Positions 1 to 11,600 of a stretch of 64,000 bases of DNA are shown here, piece after piece; positions within the stretch are counted from its first letter, which is position 1; the number at the start of each line of letters is the position of its first letter. The notes beneath the pieces are model-generated. The model searched no databases and had not been told where the DNA came from. It saw nothing but the letters and a program-made list of their open reading frames with translations. This DNA comes from Antennarius striatus (taxonomy: Eukaryota; Chordata; Actinopteri; Lophiiformes; Antennariidae): positions 18,043,001 through 18,107,000 of the forward strand of contig NC_090785.1 in the NCBI RefSeq assembly GCF_040054535.1. Reading direction: 5' to 3'. Made by a program: the position numbers and the translations under genes.

Positions 1-2644
1 CATGATTTTCCACACACTCATATGTATTGTGTTTATTGATATACATTTTTCATGTTAGTAGGAACTTGAATTTTCCTCGAAGTAGATATTGATGGTGCAA
101 ATTGTCCAATGTAGATATGTTGTTTTTTTAACGTTAAATGTTTCCATGGACGACTCATGTTGAGAATGATTGTCTGGTATTGTCAAGAAAACAAGTGCCT
201 GATTGTGATTGGTCACGTCATACATCATGCTATGTGCTATGGTGTGATATCTCCTTCCAAAAACAAAGCAGTGAGCTGTGCAGTCAGTATTTGGTGTTGA
301 GTCTTCTAGTTGAATTAGTTTTGCGAGCTGGGAAGAGGCTGCAAAATAAAGAGGGCAAAGTGTCATCAACACTCTGCTCACGCATTTTGATGAAAACAGC
401 TGCAGGTCTTCTGTTACCAGGAGACAGAAGTGGCCAATACGATTCCATTAAGTCAGTCTTATTAAAAAAAAATCCAAATGTACTCTGTGTTCAAGGAGGA
501 AAAAATATTTTCATCATACCTAAGTGTGAGATGATTGCATCAGTGATAATACTGAATCTTTCATTTTATTTGTTAATGTGAATACATTGTTTTGTAAGAA
601 ATGAATGTTGAGGTGAAGAAAACCTGGTTTGTTTTTCGGATCATTTGAGTTAGACTCACCAACAGCCTATTAATGTATTTATGTTTGATGTCTGAATAGT
701 GACCCATAGCAATTTTTCCTCTCAGTGAACTATACCTGCAACATCGTATTAAATTATTTAGGTCATGTTTTTTTTTGTTTTGTAATGCCTATATCTGACT
801 TTGCGGTGTGAGGAAAAGTCATGGATTATACCTGTAGATAAACAGAAAGCTCTTTCTCTATGAAAGAGAAAAGCCATGTGACATTGTATTTTGTATAATG
901 ACAGTAAATCATTCTGGATTTGATGGTGTGATCAGCAAATGTAGCCCAAATACAGATGGTATATTTAAGTCTAAGAGAATAAATTTATAAAGATAAAAAA
1001 AATTGTCATATAGTCATAGATTAATTGACAAGAGAAATCGATGTTTCTTTTTTGGTAATATTTTGGTTACAGTATTCTGCTCGTGATCGATGCTGCTTGT
1101 GCTGTCAGCCAGGTGGCATCATTTCCCTCTATACAACCAGCAGAGGGCGTCCTGATTTAAAGAAACCGCAATGGATAACGTCAAGTGCAGAAACATGAGT
1201 TACTGAAAGCTGAGCAGGACAAGCTCAAGTGTTCTGATTGTGAATATTTCAGTAAAAAGTCTGACATTTCTTGTGTTCTACTGATAATGGAATGATCTCC
1301 ATCCCATGGTTCAGTTGTTTTGCAGTCAAAGCACTAACATAGGTTTAAAATGGTTGACTCTACTAACTATTGAAGTGTCAAACTTCTAAATTTCTCTGTG
1401 GTAGTGTGACGTGTGCCTTGTTTTTCCAGTTAAACCATCCGCCCAGGCCCATTATTAAAATAAAATTTGTCTTGGAGGCTGTCTCCCATTGACTTTTTAA
1501 TCTGTTTACTTAAACTGTGAAACACTGAGGCAAGCCTCTGAGAAATTACTTTTGGGTGAGCCGGATACCAGAGCTGTGTAAACTCAAATCAGTTTGTTGC
1601 GTGAATACAACAATTAAGGTAGAATGGAAGCAAGCATTTCATTGGATTGTTCTCTGAGAGAATGTCACTGCCTGGCCCATAACAGTGGTCTCCATGTTGG
1701 CCTGGCTAACCTAAAGTAGTGTTCTCTACACAGCATTATGTTCCTCCATCAGACCAAGGTTCAGTGTTGTCTGCATCTCCAGGCTAGCAGACAGAGGAGT
1801 TTTTCCTCTTGTACGATCAAAAACTCTTCCCTGAGAATAGAAAGTTATTTTCTGAAAGTAAATTATAGATGTCTATCCCATAGCTGAATAGTTTGGGCTC
1901 TAGATGACTGATTTTTGCATCTAAACGTATTTGACTATCCATATTGTGTGTTTTATTGACATGATTATACACACTTCATAGTGAGAGGTTGTGCCTACAT
2001 AGCATTAAGGAAGCTCCTATTGTATCATGTTTACTTGTATCTATATCGGGTTTGTCGCTTCGTTCACTCTTAACACCACTGAGTGCCAACAGACCTCCGG
2101 TGACAGTAAATTCCACTCGCTGGTATCCCTGTTATGTCTAGGTTATGTAACCCTCACAGCCTCTGGTAGACACACTGTTCTTTCAAGCAAAAATGTTTTA
2201 CAAAGGTGTCAATATTTTTCTCCTACACTCAGTGGTAGAAATGGCAATAGTCTTGTATCAGAAGAAGATGGGTTGTAGGGTGGTGATGCATTTATAAAGA
2301 TGATGTAAATCCGAACTACAGTACCACGGCCTCGCTCTGGGGACCAGTGTCTGCAGAGCACTAGATTGAATTAGGATATGGAAAACTAATTGCATTCAGA
2401 GGAACCATTTTTACTTCTGGGCTATCAGAATAGCAGCCTTGGGAATCATCAGACAGACTGATTGAACAACAGTTCTGTGCTGCATAAATATCAAAAGCTT
2501 TGTCACTGGATCTGACTGCATCTCTGACTCTGACTGGAGTCTAGAGGGTGGGTGGTATCACTGTCAGACCAGCTACATTGGCTATGGAGGGGGGCTTGAT
2601 GATGATCAACGTTGTCACAAGGCTCAATGCATGTTCTTTCGCAG
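1..2644. other. mtus1 upstream intron or 5' flank, no exon recognised
   Basis: No exon, transposon or RNA gene could be supported here. The short open frames at 138-581 and 2027-2278 resemble no family and lack splice context. The stretch must carry, or be spliced across to reach, the exon preceding 2645. A CTCF-like core sits at 1137-1149. Confidence 0.5.
1137..1149 (+). promoter_or_regulatory. CTCF-like core motif
   Basis: The bases CCAGCAGAGGGCG match the core of the vertebrate CTCF consensus in forward orientation. The match is by eye, and motifs of this kind occur by chance and inside repeats, so confidence is low. Confidence 0.3.
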
Positions 2645-5600
2645 TGGACAAGAACAAACCTAAGGCCAGCTCCCACCAGCAGCAAGCATCCCAACAGAAT
2701 GAGCGTAATGGACCTCCGGATGTGGTGCCAGCGAGGGTCACTGGGACTGGGAGGAAAGACCAGAGCATCCAGCAGCTCAGGGAACTCCTGGCAGCCAGTA
2801 ACTGCAGATTTGAGGCAATCGCCATCGTCCTGCAGCAAACCTTGGCAGAGGTAGGAATTTTATTCATGATAGGATGTTATTTACTTTGGTTACTTGTTTG
2901 TTCCTGTTTGGTTTGTTTGTTCCATCTATGTGTTTTGGCAAGATTACATAATAAATCACCCATCCAGTTTCACGACATAAATGCCTCGAGGCATTTATGA
3001 TACTGAAAGGGTGAATAACATTCAGCAAGAAATCATCAAATTTTGTAGTGCCTGTGTATAAATGGACCAATCCATGTTGTTGTTGTCTCGGCATATGTTT
3101 AAAGGTATTCTGACATATCTGAATACCTAAAGCCTAGTATACAGGTATTTGCTCCAAGTAGTCATGACCTTTCTAGGCAACACCAGCCTAGTTTGGTTTG
3201 TGAGTGCTGATGTTTACCAGGTATTGCTCACATCATGTTTGATAAGTATCAAGGAGGTATCACAACAGAAGTAATGCTTATATTTCATAATCTGTAAATG
3301 AGAATCTTTGAGCTCAAATCTCTAACCATATAGAGGAAACATGCCCTCCAATAATTTCACAAGACATTTTTTCCTGCATTTTTTGGTTCTGCCACATATG
3401 AGGAAGTACTCACCAATGCTTAAAAAAAACAGCAGCACAGTCTGCATTTATTATAATTGGTCTCATTGTGGTGTCACTACAGGGTTGCAAAAGGAAATTG
3501 TGTTTTGAAAAAAATGAAGCCAAAAGTCATTTCTGTTTACAGCTGCAACATGCTGAATGATTTATGGGTATGAAGTTGCACACACAGAGATATACTTGAA
3601 AGCTGTGCATGTACAAATATTCAATTAATACAGTACTGAATCAAAGATATTATTTTAGTTATTCAGGCAGGAAAGCTCTCGGGGTCATCTGACATCTTTT
3701 GACATATGGATATTCAAGCCAGTTGTTTGTTTTGGATCTGTTTTAACAGTGAGACCATGCGATTGGCTACCAGGAACTGGATGCCCAAAGGGATTATTTT
3801 GTGCAGTACAAACAGGCTTATCATATCAGGATACCCTCCACAGAACCTAGACTGTCATACTCATTTACTCATTTGGTTCTTGCAAAATCATAATATGGTG
3901 CTTGGATTCAATTAAATCTTTACTTCAGAAGCCCTCAAGGTACAAGTGATTTATGCAGCTAAATGAGATTACTGTATACTGACCTAATGCAAATGGAATA
4001 GAAGCATGTTTGCTTTCCAGTAAGCATACAGGGGAAAAAAAGATGCTCTGTCGACCTGTGGGAGTACATAAAATGTCACATGCTATTTCAGTCTCTGGTT
4101 AACTTTAGAGGTGTCGTTGTCAAGTACTTTCTCATCGTATGTGCTGATTGAGTGAAACAACTGGAATGTACTATCTAAATATAAACGGAGTAAAGTGTGG
4201 ATATGGAGTGGATCCCACTAAATTATTTACCCTGTCTTTACGTCATTCAGGATTATACCGCTTAGCGCTTTGATTCTCTCATATTTTCTAAATGCAGTGC
4301 TAGTGTGATATGCTGTATTGTAAAATGCAAAGAATGGGTAATAGTGCAAAATAATAATGCCTCAAAACAGGAGTATTTCTTGTAATATCCCCAATGACAA
4401 AAAGTGATTTTTTTATTTGCAAGTTTGAGTTTTCCTGCTATAGCACTTTTTAAATTTAAGTACAGTGCGTCCTTGTTACTCGCGGTTAACGCGTTCCAGG
4501 AACCACATGTGGAATAATGAGTTCCGAGATAGAGCGACAAACTATTTATCTTATTACAGTCATTTAAACATTAATGAACCCTCCCCATGCTGATATTAAA
4601 CCACCTTCTATCTCTATTATCCCTTCCACACTCTTTATCGACTGTTTAAAGCACTTTTGTGTCTCATGGAAGTGCGATGTGTTCCGAGACTCACAGAACA
4701 GAGCGCACTACCAGATGCCGTCAGCCAATAGAAGGCGCGTGCAGCATCACGTGACTACCTACCAAAAATCCGCAATAAGGTGAAGTCGCGAATGTTGATG
4801 CACGAGGGCGCACTGTATTGGTAGTGATTACCATAGTTATTTTGAACTTTTTTTTAAAAAGATTAAAAGGACTGTATATTTAGAATGCAGTTAAATGTAA
4901 GCCTTAAGGGACCCATTACTAACACCCGTTACTGTGCTACAGATGCATTAAAATTACAATACACCAGGCTGAAGAGGAAGAACCCCATATTAATGACGAG
5001 TATACCTGCAATCCAACATTCCAGTTAGCAGTGTTTGTTGTGGGTGGATCGTGTATTTATTGCTGCTGTAACAAACCCTTCTGTTTGCTCAAGACATTTG
5101 TGCAGGCTACTGGGTTCTGCATTACAGGATCAGAATACTTTATTGATCCCAGAGTTTACATTTTCTTTTACATGGTCATTGTGAAGTTTGTTGTGACTTC
5201 CTTTTGTTTGGAATGCAAAATATTGACTCCTGATTCACTCCGGAGTTTCACACCTCACAGATCCCTTCTTGCAACCCTCATGCTTCTTTATTTGTAACAG
5301 AGTTCATGTTGCTCCAATTTTAGCCTTGGATCTAAACTATAGGTAATAGTTGTGCAATGGATCATGGTTAATCCATGTTTGGATCAGATGGGAGATTTGA
5401 CCATCATTTACAAAAGTTAAACAGCAATTGTGTGAAAACGGTTCTATGGACAATTTTACATTTTTGAAATGGATTCACAATCTCCATAAGGAGCTGCTGT
5501 GAGAAGATACAAGCTGCACAATTGTGTATCCATGTGAGTGGGATGTGTTAAATTAGTTGATTGGCAGACCTTTGCGGAAATGCAGTCAAGACATTTATTA

Positions 5601-8600
5601 ACCCCATCAAAGCTGAAGTGGCATCTGACCAGGCAGCATTTAAATGCTCTCATGTTGGCAGGATAACCCTAGTGAGTGTTGTCTCTACTGCAGGGGTATG
5701 GTGACAGCAGAGCCCCCCCCCCCTCTCCCCAAGTATTGATATTTTCTTTAAAAAATCAATAACCTCTGGTATACTTATTTTTTATTCTTTTTTTTTGCGA
5801 TTTGTTTTTTCGTCTTTTTATTACAAGGAGACATACCACCCCATGCCACCCTTAACTAGAGAATAATGGATAAAGGGAGAGCAAAGTTGTCAGTGTCTCC
5901 TTTTGCTGATCCTTTAATTGATCTGATCTGTAGCTCAAAAATGTGATCCCAAGAAAATGTAATGTGCACCTCTGAGTAGTAGATATTTAATCTTCCATGA
6001 AAATGCATGCCCAATACCTCTATTATAATTTGGCATTTTGCTTATTGGAATGTTGGGAGCCATCTTGAAAACAAGCTTTCCTGTTGTAACCTGAGTTTAC
6101 ATTCCAAGGATTGAAAAGGCCGTAATAATTTTTCTTGACAATGTGGAAGTCATGGACTATATGCATTGGTCAATTATCTAATGTGACAGCAAGTATTTAT
6201 GAATTGTCACTGATGTTTGGTTGGAAGAATGAATAATAATAATAACTTCATATAGCACCTTTAAAAACAAAAGTTTACAAAGTGGTAAGTAAAGGTAAAA
6301 GCAGGAAACATATGACAGCAAAGAGCCAAAACAGTGAGGCCAAACATAAGCAGGACAAAATTAAGCTAATGAAGTGTGTCGTGAGCAAGTTAAAAGCCTT
6401 GTGTGTTTTTTCCTCTTGGATGGAAAAGCAGTGTTCTTACTCTCACTGACACTGATACCTTGCAGCACATACAGGAGCAGGTTTGGAAATTCAGTTGACT
6501 GTTTGAGGCATGCATGCATGGCTTTGTTACAGGTTGTGTGTGTGCTGCATATTGACTTTTTGAAATTGGATAATTTCTCTAACCAGTGGTGTTTGATGTC
6601 ACATTTTAGTTTGTGCTCTGCCTCTAAGAACCTAAAGGGGACATGTCTGTGTCCATTGTTCATTGACATCGGGCATTCACTCATCAGAGCAGGAACATGA
6701 AGCATTTCTCTTCCATGATTGTAGGAGAATGTATGGTTATGAACTGCAGCCAAACGCTACGTCAGGACTGAGCACTGTTTCTCGTCATCGGTCTGCCAGG
6801 AGCGTGTAAACACTGACCCTGGTTTGACGAGTATTATCTCGTAAAAAATGTTGCAACACAAGTTTAATTTCAGGCCAGGAATGCGAGCACATTCCTTATA
6901 GGAAATTGACAATCTCACTTCACTAACATTACCAGGAAAACTGTAACTGGATCTCAAGCAATTAGTGATTGATCTTAGTCTAGTATCAAGTGTTATTCTA
7001 TACCTGACATATAATCATTGATGTACTCTGGGGACATGTCAACTCTTCCAAATAGATATGTCTTCAGGTTACATGAGCTGTCCCCACTGAGTCAGTGTAT
7101 AAAATGTGCAAAGCCCAACACAGTAGACTATAATTGCCACTATTTATTGTCAAGTATAACTAGAAACACTCTGGGAAGTGAAGACGAGAAGTAGAGCTAA
7201 AGTAAATATCTTGATTCTGTTTACCTAGATGTGGGGAGGACTTCATGTGATCTGTTGTAATAATGGAGCTCTTTGCAAGTGAGTGTTGTTTCTAATGCCA
7301 TCTGAGGAATTGGGTGCATTTGATGTTTAGTCAACAAGTGACATTGCATTTTCTAAAATTCTGCATTGACTCATGCAGATGCACGAAAACCTGTTTGTCT
7401 CAGCATTATGTCATCATTAAACTGAACGATTGTAAAGCCTGAATTCCCCTGGCACATTGTAAGGTATTGGTGCAACCGGGTGATGGGATGATGTGTGGAT
7501 GGGTAGGAGGAGTGGTAGTAACAAAGCACCCTGCATCCATCCCCTGGGAAGGTCACTACTGCACACCACAGGTCCTCCTCCATGAGTCTGATGTCAGACA
7601 GCTCTGTACAATTGATGTTTTCTCTGGCTGCCTGAAGTGCTGTCTTAAAGTGGCCACACCTAACTGACTTGGAAGCTGCAGTAGTGATGTGGTAGCCTGC
7701 CTGTTTCTTAGGTATAATACGGTAATGCATTCTGCAGTCACTCGGCAGCCAGTAAAGCGGCGTTTTTAGTCCTCCCTCAAATGCAGTCAGAACGGTCTGG
7801 GAGGAGGCACAGGAGGTGGTGTGTCCACCTGGACCACTGCTTGTGCTACAGGGTCTCCATAGCCAGTGGGGGACTCCAGCACCCGATCTCCAGGCAGAAG
7901 CTGGATCATGGGTTGTTCTGGCAGCAGAGTGTGCCTCAGTGCTCCCTACACTGCAGACAGGGTAACTGGATTCTATATTCTACTCTGCAGTGAGCAGTAA
8001 TATGTAGATCTGATGTAGGAAAAGACTAGATGGATGATTTAGTTTTGGAAAGTAATCAGTCTTGTGATGTTTGACCTCCTTTATTTTACCTTGGTAAGTG
8101 AATTGTTCAAGTTGTGTGATCTATTACTTCATGCATCTTGTTTTATGTGAATCAGCAAGGTGAGAGGGGGTGGTTGATTTAGTAAAAGAGTTCTTGCGTC
8201 ATCAATGCATCAGTTTAAAATGAGAAGGAAGACTGCAGCAGCTTCAAAAGTCAGGAGAGGAAACATGAATGTGTGAGGCTGACTGAGACTTGTAGTAAGA
8301 CGCACAACATAGAGTTGAACGTCAAGTTCACCTGTCTCTAAAAATATTGGTTTCTTTGCAGCTTCTTTATTGTGTTGTATATGCATTTTGAGGGCGAACC
8401 ACAGGCTGCAGGAAAACACAACACTGCTTTGATGGCATGTGGCTGACCATTCTGTTTTCTTTCTCTCTGCAGCGTGATGAAGCCACAAGGCAATGCAGGG
8501 CTCTGTCTCAGGAGCTGGTCCACCTTCGAGGCGAGCTGGGTAAGTTATGGGAGCCTGGTGAGATACCAGCTCTGTTCAAAGATATTGCTCTAAGTGCACA

Positions 8601-11600
8601 CTCTTGGTTCAAGGTCTTGTTTTACTGTTTATCCATGGTGGATTTTTTTTCCCTATTGATTTAGTTTTGTTAGGAACACAGCGGATCCGTTTGATGTTGA
8701 TATGACAGTTTTCCTGTTTTGGCTGTTGGCGGAGTATGTATTAAGAATAGAGTTGTTCACCCTGCTGATGTTTTTGTGGTACAGCTCCCATTTCTGTGCA
8801 TGACATGTTAAGCATTAGACATTAATGACTGAATCAACAGTTGCTTTGCATGGGATTGGCAGTCATGAAGTTCAGTTTATTTTGTAAACAGTGTGGCAAT
8901 CCAGTGCTATGCCCGTGGGCTGCAGTCTGACAGCATCGCGCTTCTTTTTAGATGGAGCTGTTCTGTCAGCATTTGAATCCAATATTACAACATCTTGCAG
9001 TAGAAGTCATATGTTTGCCCCTATGCTTGGATTCCTCTGTGGTGTTGCACTGCTTTGTCATCTGCTCAATTTGAGCTGCCTATTTGTCAAAATGTACCTG
9101 TTTAAGCGCTGATGAGGAGAGTGGTGTCAACACTATTCTGCAGGGAGTGGCAGCCCGTCGTCAGGCCCCATACAAGAGGATCTTACCGTGATAGAATTCC
9201 ACAACACCTGAGGGCCTGTGAAAGTTTAAGCACACTGAGCGATGGTGGTATCCTGCCTAAGTGCTGTCACACATAGCTGACTTGAGCATGCCAGACCACA
9301 CACCAGCTTTTATCTCTTATTTAAGCTGGCAGTAGTGTTGTGACTCCGCCCCTCTCTCACAGCCTCGGGACTTCCACATGATTGTTCTTTATATACTGAG
9401 CTGTTATTTCTGCACTCGCATTCTTCTTCCCAGAGTGGCTGTGAAACCCACACTGACCTCGGACAGACCTTTTCATATTCTGTAAGAGATGTTTGGTCCA
9501 GAGGCATTCTGCACATTACACACATCCCATGCAGTGCCTCACAAGCAAATGAAAAAGCATGACCTGTAAAACGTTATTATCCTAAGGAAAGTATTCAAGA
9601 AACTACCATTTGCAGTAATACTAGTGAGGATACCCTTTCCTTACCTGTCTAGGTGTATGAGCACTGACGGGGTCACTTATTTAGCTAGTAGAAGAAACCA
9701 GCTCTCTGGTGTTGAGATGCTGACTACACTAGGCCAACATGAGACAACCTCTTTTCTTAATTTACTGACAGTCTACAGACATTTTCACATGCATATTGCC
9801 GCCTACTGTACACAAGGATGTTGAGCTGCCTTGTTTCCATTAGCCTTTCAGCTATTACAGGTATTATTGAGCTTTTTGTGCTTGTTATCATTTTAAAGTA
9901 AATACTGCGTTTTGTTTTAGAAATTTGAGAAAGTTTGAGCTGTAAAATGAGCATGGAAATCATAAATGTTCACAATGACAATCCAAAGATGCCTTTTTAG
10001 TTCAGGTTAGCAGTCAAATATGCTGGCTATCATTTCCTGTAAGTATACTGTAGCAGTGTCAGATCTGATATAGTACTACACTGTTGAAATTTATACACTA
10101 TGAAAACCTGTATAATCACATGCAGTATGCTACACATGATTATGAAAGTGTATGATTGGAAACAGAGCTGTCAGCTCACTCTTGGGTGTTATTGGGCAGG
10201 AGCGATAATTGAACCGGCAATCTTGGAACATTGGACAACCCGCTCTACCGCCCGCTCTACCACTTAGCCACTGCCGCCCCATAGTTATATGGTACACCAA
10301 CTTTTAAGATGATTTTAAAAACTTAATTGAATGTTTGTTTATCCTCAGACAAATTTCTCTCTACTCTCTAAATTTAAGAGAAAGTCCCCTTTACATGCAT
10401 CCAATTTTTGTGTACTGGCCCCTGAAACACAACACACCAGGGGCCTATAAGCATGCAGTTAGTACAGTACAGGGGAGGCAGAGAGACAGGCAGCAACATC
10501 GCTGTGCTCCCAATAGAGCAGCTTGTAAGGGTGACAGCGCCTTGCTCAAGGGCGCCTCTGCAGTGAACGGGAGGCGAGCTGACACCTCCCACTGTCAGCA
10601 CACACTCCGAGGATGGTTGGACAGGAGCGGGAATCAAACTGCTGATCTCTGATCATAGGACGCCCACTCTACCACTGAGCCTCTGCCGCCCCATTTAAAT
10701 AACTGCTCACATCAGAGCCAGAGCAGAATCGGGTGTCCTCCGTCCCTCCCCAGCTAACAATGTTACAGCAGTAGACTGCTGCTTAACAGGGTCGCTTGTT
10801 ATTACAAGCCGCCAATGGCTGTTCAAGTGTTTGTTCCAAATAACAGCAGAGCAAGTGATTATTATTTGACATTTCCAAAAATTAAAAAAGAAATTGCAGC
10901 TTCTGGCACCTCTGGCCTTACTGTATTTCTTCATTCCCTGCAGCTGCTGCTTCTGTACAGCAGCAGAGACTCCACTCCTGAGATGAAACTCGCATAACCA
11001 GTAAACGCCAGCAGCTGCTGTCAACATGATTTGTGCTGAAGCTCTTAAACTAGACAGGCAGTGGATTTGCTCACCGTCACCCACTTCAGAGCAGATATAA
11101 ACACTTGGTTGTGGGCTCTGTGAGGCCGGTTTTGTGCAATACCTGGCTATTGTTTGTGTGTTTTATAAATATTACATGGCAGTAAGTGTGTAGTTATCAG
11201 CTGTAAAGAAGTCTTTTTTTTGTATGTGTTACCAATAATTCTGATTTGCTGTCCATGATTTTAGCGTAGCCCCTGCACCATATCTTAATCTAGCTGTAAA
11301 TGACTGCAGTGTGTTTGGCCCATGCACCATAAGAGGATCCTCCCATTGAAACTCAGTTTTTCCATTCCATTTTAGAGCACATAAAATGTCCCATATTTAT
11401 CTCAGGGGAGAACCTTGCTAGGTTGTCAGTGGACATACCAACTTTATTACTCAAGCAGTTGCTAATAGAATTTTCCAATGCCCTATTTTAAAACTTCGTA
11501 CAGCCATACAGTCACTGAATATTATGCAAATACTCTGTCACCAGTTTATCAGTGTAAAATTGTAGCTGTCTGGTTTGTTGTTTCTTCTCGCAGATTGCTC

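Larger units (their letters stand above)
2851..8472 (+). other. mtus1 intron with repeat insertions
   Basis: A 5.6-kb intron between a phase-0 donor and acceptor. It holds a 24-bp palindrome (2976-2999), a Tigger-like MITE (4463-4815), a LINE-tail fragment near 5127-5160 and a dispersed-repeat fragment at 6236-6360. No further exon was recognised, and the flanking exons join in frame to give TLAE-RDEATRQ as expected for the family. Confidence 0.75.
8540..11593 (+). other. mtus1 intron carrying two SINE copies
   Basis: A 3-kb intron. Apart from the two SINE copies at 10168-10280 and 10381-10692, I see no structure. The open frames across the SINEs are repeat translations. Confidence 0.7.

Noticed and set aside
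138..581. 147-codon plus-strand frame at the window start
   Set aside because: No domain, no splice context and no resemblance to MTUS1 N-terminal sequence.
7371..7730. 119-codon minus-strand frame in an mtus1 intron
   Set aside because: No family resemblance, and a competing frame lies on the other strand.
10335..10652. Overlapping open frames on both strands near 10.5 kb
   Set aside because: They lie across a SINE copy and are repeat translations.
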